A DNA stretch of 64,000 bases from Roseococcus suduntuyensis (GTDB lineage: Bacteria; Pseudomonadota; Alphaproteobacteria; Acetobacterales; Acetobacteraceae): contig NZ_JACIDJ010000004.1 in the NCBI RefSeq assembly GCF_014196305.1, positions 206,556-270,555 on the forward strand, given 5' to 3'. Under the pieces are notes generated by a model. It had not been told where the DNA came from and did no database searches. It saw nothing but the letters and a program-made list of their open reading frames with translations. Position 1 is the first letter of the stretch, and every line of letters starts with the position of its first letter. Positions 53,434-61,554 of this stretch are shown here, one piece after another. Position numbers and translations under genes: made by a program.

Positions 53434-53560
53434 CCCGCGGGCGCGGACGAGGCGGGCTACGCGGGCCTTGAAGACAGCGTGGACCACCACTGGGGGCGGC
53501 TCTTCCTGGCCGCAGGCCTGGCGATGCTGCGGAATCTCGGCCTGGAACTCGGCCGCGATG
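53434..53560 (+). pseudogene. TrbI/VirB10-like conjugation protein fragment
   Basis: The frame GADEAGYAGLEDSVDHHWGR and LFLAAGLAMLRNLGLELGRD resembles the C-terminal domain of TrbI/VirB10, the channel protein of conjugative type IV secretion (G-D-x-x-G-x-x-G-L-x-D-x-V-D-x-H). It starts four bases after the right att-like repeat and has no start. It suggests that a conjugative element once ended here. Confidence 0.55.
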
Positions 53561-53655
53561 CCGAGAGTGGCATCGCTCCGCCGCACAGAAATTCCTGCGC
53601 GCACAAGTCGAAAACATCCCCTACTTCTGATGAATGTTTCGACGCTGCTGCGCCG

Positions 53656-54912
53656 TCAAAGCTGCACGAGGTCGGCGAATTTGGCCCTGAAGCGTTCATG
53701 GACGTCAGAGGGCGCCGACGCCTCCAAATGATGGCAGAAGGCAAAGAGATCGTTGAAACATGACATTGTGGGCGGATCTTTATTTTCGATGATATGACCA
53801 TAAGTGCGGATCATCAGATGCACCGTATTGGTATTATGAAAGAATTCATGAAACAATAAATCTTCCACATTATTATGCCCAGCCGATCCGACAAGAAGAA
53901 CGGAACGTATAGCAAGATTTTTGATGTGTTGCGCTGCAACATAATCGCCTTCACGCAACAAAATAATGAATTTTACAGCAAGTCCTGCAATAATTCCATA
54001 GCCTGATTGATAGCGTATCGGATTGCTGGAAGCCAAATCCAGGCTGTACAGGCCCTCCACCAGTGTCAGATGATAGTCCAGGGTCTCTTCCAGAGCCACA
54101 CGATCGCCAATGCCGATGGCCGCATGCCAGAGGGCGGAATTCATCGAGAGCCGAACCGAAAAGCGGTCGTATCGAATCGAATGATGAACACCGAGCGAAT
54201 CAACCAGGCCGCGATGCGCAAGCAAAAACTCCATTGACCGGCGCAGCGCTGCCAGGTCATCCGTCTCCAGACACTTGTAGGTGTGAGCGATCGCGCAGTT
54301 GAGCCGATGGGCTGGGCTGACGGCGGGCGCCTCCATGATCGCCCCCAGGATGCGCTTCTGTTCCTCGAGCGATGGCGGCCTTGTGTCGCGGAAGCTGTAG
54401 AAGGTGAAGAGATCGATGGAGGAGCAATCCGGCGTGTCTTTCACAAGCTCGGCGAAGAGACCCTCGCTGGCGAGTGCGGTGCTTTCGGGGAAGATGGCAA
54501 TTCCTTGCGCGCCGACCGCGGCCGCCAGCTGCGGGTCCGCGATGCGGAGGTGGCGCAGGACGGCGAGATAGATCCCTTCGAACACGTGGCGATGCCGGGA
54601 CCACCGGATCGCCGGGGCGGACCAACGCTGGATCAGCGCAGCAGCCTCCGGCAGGCGGCCGAGCAACAGCAAAGCCATACAGCGCTGGGCGGCCGCCTTT
54701 GGCTGATCCTGCAACTGTGGGGTTTGCTCACCCAGCAACCGCAGGGCCTGCTCCGGCTGGCCGGCGCCATTGTAGAGCTGCGCCAGCTCGATGATCAGGC
54801 GAGGCCGCTCGGGGCCCGTGGCGCCGTCCAGCCCTTGGCTGATCGTTCGGATGGCATCTTCCCAGCTGCCCTGCCGCGCCAAGGCGCGGGCCTGCGCCCT
54901 GATGTCCTCCAT
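53656..54912 (-). CDS. TPR-like protein of the glycan cluster
   Basis: A 418-residue soluble protein. The first 120 residues form two or three TPR-like helix pairs (ARALARQGSWEDAIRTISQG, LIIELAQLYNGAGQPEQALRLL); the rest is helical with no known domain. The 3' half is clearly AT-rich compared with the window, a sign of separate origin. It begins 16 bases after the glycosyltransferase gene with GGGAGG before the ATG at 54912. A role in assembling or regulating the glycan enzymes upstream is guessed from context. Confidence 0.6.
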   Translation of the reverse strand: MEDIRAQARALARQGSWEDAIRTISQGLDGATGPERPRLIIELAQLYNGAGQPEQALRLLGEQTPQLQDQPKAAAQRCMALLLLGRLPEAAALIQRWSAPAIRWSRHRHVFEGIYLAVLRHLRIADPQLAAAVGAQGIAIFPESTALASEGLFAELVKDTPDCSSIDLFTFYSFRDTRPPSLEEQKRILGAIMEAPAVSPAHRLNCAIAHTYKCLETDDLAALRRSMEFLLAHRGLVDSLGVHHSIRYDRFSVRLSMNSALWHAAIGIGDRVALEETLDYHLTLVEGLYSLDLASSNPIRYQSGYGIIAGLAVKFIILLREGDYVAAQHIKNLAIRSVLLVGSAGHNNVEDLLFHEFFHNTNTVHLMIRTYGHIIENKDPPTMSCFNDLFAFCHHLEASAPSDVHERFRAKFADLVQL

Positions 54913-54928
54913 GTCCTCCCGTCCAATC

Positions 54929-56071
54929 TCAGGCCACCGACACTGCCGGCAAGCCCAGGAGTTCGACTTGCCGCGCGCAGTGGCGCAGCACCTGCGGCCC
55001 CCGCAGGTTCGGTCCGATGACCGCAGGGCGACGGTAGAGCCAGGCCTCCGGATTCTCCACCGTGGTCGGCTCCCCAGCGGCGATGGCGGTGATCGCACGA
55101 ACGAAGCCGGCCACTTCCGCGGCCGCGGAGCGGCCCTGCATCAGCCGTGCGCCTCCCGCCGAGAGGTCCGAGGCCAATTCCCGGTGGACCAGAAGCGCGG
55201 CGATCGCCTCGGCAATCGACTCGGGCGTCTGGTGCGCCAGGAGGCAGCCTTGCTCCGGCAGGTCGAGCAGGTTGTTGCTGCGATAGAGATCCACGACCGG
55301 CAGGCCGCAGGCCATCATCTCGAAGGGAATGCGTGACGGGTTCGAGGAGCTCATGCAGACGCCGACCGTGCTGTCGTTGTAAAGTCGTGCCAACTCCTCG
55401 GGTGGTATGATGCCGAGCTGCTCTGCCTTGAACCACAATGGAATCTTTTTCCCGCCATAGAGGCGGATCGGCACATCCGGAAAATTCGCGGCGACGATCC
55501 CGAGCGCCTCGATCAGCAGATGGGTGCAGCGGCGTGGCTTTTCCGGCTGCAAGATGGCGCAGATGCCGGGACTGCGCTCCGACATGGACCGTTGCAGGCT
55601 GTACACCGCCAGATCGACACCGAAATCCATCCGGTATGGGCGGTTGCCGAAATTCTGCGTCAGCGTCTGGTTGAGCCACCGGCCAAGCGTGATCGTCTCA
55701 AGTCCGAAAAGGTAGCCATTCTCGCCGGCGATGAAACTGTCGCCCATCGGGTGGAACATGGACTCGTAGTCTTGCACGAGATAGGCGCGCGAACGGGCGG
55801 GGGCGTCGCGCGCGATGCGGGCCGTGTCCCAGCGAGTGGCGACCACCATGTCGGGATTGCCCAGATCGGACGGCCAGTGGCGCACCGGCAAGCCCTCGAT
55901 CCCGTAGAAGCTGGCGAGCTCGGCCTCGGCATCGCGCCCTTGCTGGGGCGCGTCGACGAGCACCATGTCCACGTCCATTCCGGCGTCGCGCAGCGCCACA
56001 GCGTAGTTGAAGATGGTACGCAGGCCGCCGGAGCCGTGGATCGGAGCTGGTGACAAGATGCAGATGCGCAT
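54929..56071 (-). CDS. WsaF-like rhamnosyl/glycosyltransferase
   Basis: A 380-residue GT-B transferase. The N-terminus MRICILSPAPIHGSGGLRTIF carries the nucleotide-sugar glycine loop. The C-terminal domain has ILQPEKPRRCTHLLIEALGI and PSRIPFEMMACGLPVVDLY, the GT4-like acidic-helix site. It is similar to bacterial rhamnosyltransferases of surface glycans. The start at 56071 is taken because the glycine loop begins there; the frame is open 12 codons further. Eleven bases separate it from the HAD gene. Confidence 0.75.
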   Translation of the reverse strand: MRICILSPAPIHGSGGLRTIFNYAVALRDAGMDVDMVLVDAPQQGRDAEAELASFYGIEGLPVRHWPSDLGNPDMVVATRWDTARIARDAPARSRAYLVQDYESMFHPMGDSFIAGENGYLFGLETITLGRWLNQTLTQNFGNRPYRMDFGVDLAVYSLQRSMSERSPGICAILQPEKPRRCTHLLIEALGIVAANFPDVPIRLYGGKKIPLWFKAEQLGIIPPEELARLYNDSTVGVCMSSSNPSRIPFEMMACGLPVVDLYRSNNLLDLPEQGCLLAHQTPESIAEAIAALLVHRELASDLSAGGARLMQGRSAAAEVAGFVRAITAIAAGEPTTVENPEAWLYRRPAVIGPNLRGPQVLRHCARQVELLGLPAVSVA

Positions 56072-56082
56072 GGGGTGTCCAA

Positions 56083-58608
56083 TCAATGCAGCAGGCGGCG
56101 AAGGCACAGGATCAGGCTGGTCTCACAGGGCCCGGGATGAAGCGGCAGCAGAACCGAGACCGACCCGCCAGGCGCCACGATGACCGCGCCATCCGGCCCG
56201 GCCTCGCCGCCCAGGATCTCGGCCGGAAGCAGATGGACGCTGCGCGTCATCTCCCCGGTGAGGGCATCGCGCCGCGCCACGAGCACCCGCTCGACCCGCA
56301 CACCTGGCTCGTCGCCGTAATTCACCCAGTGTAGCGCCAACGGTCCGGCGTGGTGGAAGGTGGCATGGGAAATCGCCACACCATCGGAAGCAAAGGAGTA
56401 GTCCACCCCGAGGTCTTCGACGATGACACCCGCCGCGATCAGATGGAGGCGTGCGGCCTGCCAGATATCGTCGCCTTGAACCGCGGCGCCGCGGGACTGT
56501 GCGATGACACTGTCAAAGGCATGCGGTCGAGCAAGTTGGAGCAACCCGAACACCCAATAGATCGGCAGGCGATGGATTTGCCGCGGCGTCGCATAGCGCA
56601 CAAGCTCGATGAAGTAGGGGTCGCAAATGGTCTCGCTCGCGGTCGAGCCGTTGTTCTCGTCGTGCACCCAATCACCGATCAGCTTGAGCTCGTCCGCCGA
56701 CGGCACCACGGTAAGGCGCCCCAGTAGCAGACGCAACGCGGGCACCATCAGAGAGAGCGACCAGGCGGCCGATCGGTCGGCATGTCGCTCCACCTGGTCC
56801 AGATAGACCTTGCAGAAGTCGCGTACTCGGCCGCGCAGTTCCGCGAGGAAACGGTGCTGCGGGCCCGCAGCCGCCGCAACCCCGAAGATGACCCCCCCTT
56901 CCGCGTCGTAGCCCTCGACGGAGCCGACATCGGCCGAGCAGACCTGTTCCAGAATCTCCTTGCAGCGCAGGGTGACCCGGCATTCCGCGCGCGGCGCGCC
57001 CATCTCGAACAGAAAGCCACGGGACAGCGTGCCCAATGCGGTCTCAGCGCCTGCAGCCTCGTCAGTGGCCAGGTAGAAGCCGATCGAGACCTCGGGCCCA
57101 CCAATGTGGCGCAGCGCGTTGCGCAGCACGGTCTGCGAGCGCGTGGTCCAGCCCAGGTCCACAAAGGCGGCGCGGCTTTCCCGACCGAGTTTGGCCTCGG
57201 CGCCGATGCGGGCGAGGTAACGCGCCAGGTCGGTACGTGTCCGCTCCGCCCAAGCCGCTACGGCGGCCTGTACGCGCTTGCTGCCCGCGAGGAATCCGAG
57301 GATCTGCGCGCCCGCCGGATCGCCACGGCGAATGGGGAGATGGCGCAGGCCGTGGGGCACCTCGGTCACGGTCTCCGGCGCACCGATGCGGGTGAGGAAA
57401 GTGCTTGCACTCATCGGGGTGCGCCGGCCGAAGAAATACGCCTCGAACTCCGTGACGTCCAAGCTGCTAAACAGAGTGGGATAGGTGACGGCACGAGAGG
57501 TCAGGAAGGGCGTCGCCCGGACCGGGATGTCGAGACGTTCGGCGAAGAGATTCAGGAGTTCCGCGAGGAAAAGCCCCTCCCGGGTCAGGCAAAGCAGCGT
57601 GTCGATCCCGGCGGCCACCGCCTCGCGCAGGGTCCATTCGGCAAAGCCTGCCAGCAACGGCCCGACCGTGAGCAATCCGAGCTCATCGGCCAGTTCCGCC
57701 TTGCCCTGGAGGCCGATCGTCTCGTGCCACACTTGCCGCCGCAGAGCGTCGATGCCGCAACGCACGGGAGCCTCCTCCCAGGCGACGCCCAGCAGGCGGG
57801 CCACCTGAATCTCCCCGTTGAACGTTCCTGCCGCGATGTCCCGGCATTGCGGCACATGCACGGGGGTGGCGCCGATCCGCTTGGCGCCACGGACATCCGC
57901 GTCGTGGTTGTCACCGATATGAAGGACATCCGTAGGCAAGGCGCCGAAGCGTTGGGCCGCGACGGCGATCAGTCCGAGGCTCTTGCCCAGCCCCTCGTCG
58001 TGCGACGAGACGATCGCGTCGAGCGTGACCGTCGGGTCGGCCGCCCGCAGCAGCTGGGCCAGTTCTGCCGCGGTGAAGTACGTGTCGGAAACATAGGCGT
58101 AAGGCAGGCCGCGGCTGCGCAGGCCTTCCAGCACGCGCTGTGCGGTGATGTCCGGCTGCAACGCCTCCTGCTCGACCGCAACCTCGACCGAAACCAGCGA
58201 GGCGACGTCCTGCGCATGCAGCATGAACATGGGCAGCAGCCGCTCATAGATCGCGGCGAGGCCGATCTCGGTGGAGGCCATCCGTCGCCTCGCCTCCATA
58301 CGCAGGACGTGCTCCGCCTGCCGTCGCGCCACGCCGAAGCTCGCCGCACCCAGTCCGAGCTTCAACACGCCGCGGCGTTCGAAATGGTCTCCGACCAGAG
58401 AGAACAAGTCGCTCGGTGTTCGGCAGGGTCGCCACAGCGTCGTGTCGAAGACATCAAGAGTGACAAGGGAAGGTCGCCGGCGATCAATCAATTCGAGGAT
58501 TTGGGCAGCGGCGGATTGGACCGGGCGGCGGAAGGGAGCGTCGCGGTCGCGCAGGATAAGCGCAGGGGCGATCGGCTGAGCGTCTGGCAAGATCGGCAAG
58601 CCCCCCAA
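56083..58608 (-). CDS. HAD-domain protein of 841 residues, surface-glycan type
   Basis: A large protein with an N-terminal HAD phosphatase-like domain. The nucleophile motif is LVTLDVFDTTLW (Asp at about 52), motif II is YVSDTYFTA, and the motif III/IV region is HIGDNHDADVRGAKRIGA. The following 550 residues, including LCLTREGLFLAELLNLFAER and FVDLGWTTRSQTVLRNAL, match a helical region found in similar HAD proteins of polysaccharide loci, with no assigned function. No ATG lies before the HAD motif; a TTG at 58608 is the only start seen. The frame overlaps the upstream gene by 121 bases, which suggests the ends of one or both are altered. Confidence 0.68.
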   Translation of the reverse strand: MGGLPILPDAQPIAPALILRDRDAPFRRPVQSAAAQILELIDRRRPSLVTLDVFDTTLWRPCRTPSDLFSLVGDHFERRGVLKLGLGAASFGVARRQAEHVLRMEARRRMASTEIGLAAIYERLLPMFMLHAQDVASLVSVEVAVEQEALQPDITAQRVLEGLRSRGLPYAYVSDTYFTAAELAQLLRAADPTVTLDAIVSSHDEGLGKSLGLIAVAAQRFGALPTDVLHIGDNHDADVRGAKRIGATPVHVPQCRDIAAGTFNGEIQVARLLGVAWEEAPVRCGIDALRRQVWHETIGLQGKAELADELGLLTVGPLLAGFAEWTLREAVAAGIDTLLCLTREGLFLAELLNLFAERLDIPVRATPFLTSRAVTYPTLFSSLDVTEFEAYFFGRRTPMSASTFLTRIGAPETVTEVPHGLRHLPIRRGDPAGAQILGFLAGSKRVQAAVAAWAERTRTDLARYLARIGAEAKLGRESRAAFVDLGWTTRSQTVLRNALRHIGGPEVSIGFYLATDEAAGAETALGTLSRGFLFEMGAPRAECRVTLRCKEILEQVCSADVGSVEGYDAEGGVIFGVAAAAGPQHRFLAELRGRVRDFCKVYLDQVERHADRSAAWSLSLMVPALRLLLGRLTVVPSADELKLIGDWVHDENNGSTASETICDPYFIELVRYATPRQIHRLPIYWVFGLLQLARPHAFDSVIAQSRGAAVQGDDIWQAARLHLIAAGVIVEDLGVDYSFASDGVAISHATFHHAGPLALHWVNYGDEPGVRVERVLVARRDALTGEMTRSVHLLPAEILGGEAGPDGAVIVAPGGSVSVLLPLHPGPCETSLILCLRRLLH

Positions 58609-59300
58609 ATGGTCACGATATGGTCGGGTGCCGGAACAAAGAGCCTGGCGGACAATCCGTCATGGCTGCCTCGGATGATGTCGGCGTCTTGCGGCTCCAG
58701 CCTGATCTCGCGGACCAGACCGCCCGAACGAAGTATGGCGAGGCGCGCGTTCGGTGGCACGAACGGATGCTTCAGTTCGATCGAATATCCGAACATGGCC
58801 TCCCCGAATCCGATCTCGTGAAGGTCCCGTCGGTAGCGGTCGGTCCGCACGACAAAGGCCGGCTCATCGTCGAACGTGACCTCGATCTCGACCCTGCGGC
58901 CCGCCCCGGGGTGCCAGGCCCAGCCCTCCAGCCGGCGGCCATCATAGACCTTCCCCTCGAGATGCGCCTTGTGGAAGAAGCCGAGGCTGACTTTGCGGTC
59001 GAGGAGGACGGGCCCACCTTCCACCCGCACCACGACATGTCGTGAGACGTCACCCTCCTGAGGCAGCATGGCATGAAACCCGCAAAACACATGAGTGGCG
59101 GCTACGGGCAGGGGACCGTTCCAGCGCTCCTTGGCGGGAATTCTGCAAAGACGTTCCCCATCCACCAGAATTTCGACGACAGCGGCTTCTTGCTGTTGCG
59201 TTCGAGGCATGAACCAGCCGGCGATTCGACGGCCACGCACGTCCGCAAAGCCCATGGTAGCCTGCAGTGGTAATGAGGACGCCATCAAGTCATCCGCCAT
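58488..59300 (-). CDS. Two-domain GWAW-type glycan-associated protein
   Basis: A 270-residue soluble protein built of two similar beta domains: FADVRGRRIAGWFMP...VEILVDGERLCRI and YDGRRLEGWAWHPG...EIEVTFDDEPAFVVRTDRYR. The motif GWAW-P followed by a DR-x-RxDL strand is known to me as a module attached to large glycosyltransferases in alphaproteobacteria; here it is free. The last 35 residues overlap the HAD frame and look unrelated, so the natural end may be near 58600. The ATG at 59300 is taken; a TTG at 59336 is possible. Confidence 0.55.
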   Translation of the reverse strand: MADDLMASSLPLQATMGFADVRGRRIAGWFMPRTQQQEAAVVEILVDGERLCRIPAKERWNGPLPVAATHVFCGFHAMLPQEGDVSRHVVVRVEGGPVLLDRKVSLGFFHKAHLEGKVYDGRRLEGWAWHPGAGRRVEIEVTFDDEPAFVVRTDRYRRDLHEIGFGEAMFGYSIELKHPFVPPNARLAILRSGGLVREIRLEPQDADIIRGSHDGLSARLFVPAPDHIVTIWGACRSCQTLSRSPLRLSCATATLPSAARSNPPLPKSSN

Positions 59301-60009
59301 CGAAATTATCCCTGCTATCTCCGGTAGCGTGTCCAAGGGATCAAGATTACTGTCTAGTAGATATTCTACGGCCCCATCGGATTTTCGCGTGATCCATGCA
59401 GGACGGGGCGCTTACCGGGTGCGGCGGCTGGACATTCCAACGGCCCGGCGCTCCGGACGAGAAGGTGGATGTTGCGCTTGCCCACCTCCGGCACTTCGCG
59501 GTTCATCCCGACTGGAAGCGCAGGCGCATGCGGGATTTGACCGGCTGCTCGGCTAGGGCCTCAGGTCACCGGACGCCTTTTCGTTCACGCATCTCGGTCC
59601 GATCGGGAAGGCACGACAACGGACACCACCTCAGGCTTGGAGCGGGATGCGTGGGGGTGGACTCACCGAAAACGTTGGATCCCGCTCTCAACAAAGGTTG
59701 GAGCAGGCGGCATGAACGCATGTGAACGCCGCATGCTCAAGGTTGGGTCCGTCTGTTGATGTGCATCGCGCGGCGGCGGATCAGGCCCGAACTCTCCATC
59801 TCGACGCCACTGGTTGAGGCCGCCATGTCAGGCGGCGCTTGGCTGCGAGGCGTGGCGTGCGCTCACGCTAGCCGCATGTTCAACGCACACGATACCATCA
59901 GACAATTGCTCCGCCCCGCGACGCTTCTTCACTCTCCCGCCCATGCGGAAGGGATCCTGGCCACGCGCCTGCATCCCCCTTCGCGAACAATGGCAACAAG
60001 GACAGTGTC
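59301..60009. other. Long intergenic region before the isochorismatase-type gene
   Basis: About 700 bp with no gene I can support. Its left end is AT-rich and holds a small palindrome, GTAGA-TAT-TCTAC, near 59358-59370, which could be part of the promoter of the leftward glycan cluster. Several short frames between 59396 and 59900 have codon use and composition unlike real genes. Confidence 0.3.
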
Positions 60010-60663
60010 ATGGCATTTCGCAACGGCCTTGCGTCACTTCTTCGCCCGGAAGACTCGGTTCTGGTCATGATTGACCACCAGCCCTACCAGCTCGCGAACC
60101 TGGGCAGCCACGACAAGCACATGGTGGTGAACAATTCGGCGGGGCTGGTAAAGGCCGCGAAGGTCTTCGGCGTTCCCACCATCCTGACCAGCGTGGTCGA
60201 GGACCGCGGTGGGCACATCTTCCCGCACATCACGGAGGTCTTCCCGGGCCAGAAGGTGATCGACCGGACGCTGATCAACACCTGGCAGGACCCGAAGGTG
60301 GTGGATGCGGTCAAGGCCACCGGGCGCAAGCAGCTGGTCATCGCGGGGCTATGGACCGAGATCTGCGTGGCGATGCCCGCCATCCAGGCCGCCGGCGAGG
60401 GCTGGGACGTGACGGTCATCACCGACGCCTCCGGCGGCATCACCAAGGAGGGGCATGAGGTGGCCATCCAGCGGATGATCGCCGCCGGCATCAACATGAT
60501 GACCTGGGTGGCGCTCGCCTCGGAATGGCAGCGCGACTGGGCGCGGGCCGAGACCGCCACGGCGCTGAACGAGGTCGTCCTCCAGCACCTGGCCGGCAGC
60601 GGCATCGCGTATCTGTGGGAGCAGCAGCTGCTCAACACGCCGGTGCCGAGCGCGGCCGGCTGA
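60010..60663 (+). CDS. YcaC-like isochorismatase-family hydrolase
   Basis: A 217-residue cysteine hydrolase. The catalytic Asp22 is in VLVMIDHQPYQ and the nucleophile Cys119 is in GLWTEICVAMPAIQAAGE; the cis-peptide bond region is GLWTEIC. It matches YcaC, an amide hydrolase of unknown natural substrate that also includes maleamate-type enzymes. It stands about 140 bp before the MoaF/SnoaL gene on the same strand. Confidence 0.85.
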   Translation: MAFRNGLASLLRPEDSVLVMIDHQPYQLANLGSHDKHMVVNNSAGLVKAAKVFGVPTILTSVVEDRGGHIFPHITEVFPGQKVIDRTLINTWQDPKVVDAVKATGRKQLVIAGLWTEICVAMPAIQAAGEGWDVTVITDASGGITKEGHEVAIQRMIAAGINMMTWVALASEWQRDWARAETATALNEVVLQHLAGSGIAYLWEQQLLNTPVPSAAG

Positions 60664-60717
60664 CCCGGAGGGGATGGCAGGCTGCTCCACGAGGCGTCAG
60701 CCACGCGGGCTGGTGGC

Positions 60718-61464
60718 TTGGCGGGCCTCGTCATCCCCTTCCGGCGGCGCCCCGTCGAGTGCCCCGCCACGCGGCGCGGCACGCCCCTCCTGAACCCAGA
60801 AGGTGCCCGATGTCCCTGGATCAATTCCCTGTCGGGCTGGCCCTTCGCCCGGACCGAAACGGTCGAGATTCAAGTCATCCCGCTCGGCAACGGCATCTTC
60901 GCCGTCAGCTGGCGGGAGAAGGACGGTGCGACGGTCACGAATGTCCAGGACCATGATCGTGGCCTGGTCCATTCCTTCGCGACTCTGCCGGACGGCACAT
61001 TCCTGCGGATGAGCGGAAGCTTCGTGGTCAGGCGGCCCGCGGATCGCGCCTCGGATGATCGTCCGCAGCGCAACAAGGCGCTGGTGCTGGACGCGATGAC
61101 CTCGCTCTTCCAGCGGCATGACGCATCGGCCGTCGAACGCCTCTACGCCCCGGACTATATCCAGCACAACCCCGGCATTCCGCAGGGCCGCGACGCCTTG
61201 CGGAGGCTCGTCGCCGGCCTGCCTGAGGAGGTCTTCTACGAGCCCGGCCTGATGGTGGCCGAGGGCGATCTCGTCGCCATCCATGGCCGCATTCGCGGCT
61301 GGGCAGAGGTGCCGCAGATCGTGGTCGACATCTTTCGGATCCAGGACGGGCGGCTGGCCGAGCATTGGGATGTGCTGCAGAACGAGATACCGGCGGCGGA
61401 GGCCCTTGGCGGCATCACGATGTTCGATCCCGGGGAGCATCATCCGCGCAAGGCGGGCTCGTAG
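60718..61464 (+). CDS. MoaF-like/SnoaL-like fusion protein with a probable frameshift at the start
   Basis: The frame encodes a MoaF-type segment (TVEIQVIPLGNGIFAVSWRE, VQDHDRGLVHSFATLPDG) of about 70 residues and then a complete SnoaL-like domain (LYAPDYIQHNPGIPQGRDAL, FRIQDGRLAEHWDVLQNEIP). The MoaF part normally starts with a short MS-DQFP...GW-FA segment. Here an ATG at 60810 with AAGG upstream encodes MSLDQFP but in a different frame, and the two frames meet around 60826-60836. One base seems to have been lost, so the present frame begins in unrelated sequence at 60718. Function is unknown. Confidence 0.65.
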   Translation: MAGLVIPFRRRPVECPATRRGTPLLNPEGARCPWINSLSGWPFARTETVEIQVIPLGNGIFAVSWREKDGATVTNVQDHDRGLVHSFATLPDGTFLRMSGSFVVRRPADRASDDRPQRNKALVLDAMTSLFQRHDASAVERLYAPDYIQHNPGIPQGRDALRRLVAGLPEEVFYEPGLMVAEGDLVAIHGRIRGWAEVPQIVVDIFRIQDGRLAEHWDVLQNEIPAAEALGGITMFDPGEHHPRKAGS

Positions 61465-61554
61465 ACCTCAGGCGAAAACCTGTTCGTCCTCTTGCCCGTC
61501 CTCGCTCCAACCTCTCATAGGCTGGAGCCTCCAACAAACCGGGGGCGGTTCCGT

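Noticed and set aside
59396-59725. Frames in the gap after the glycan cluster
   Set aside because: No family motif, no ribosome site, and overlapping frames in several registers of equal quality.
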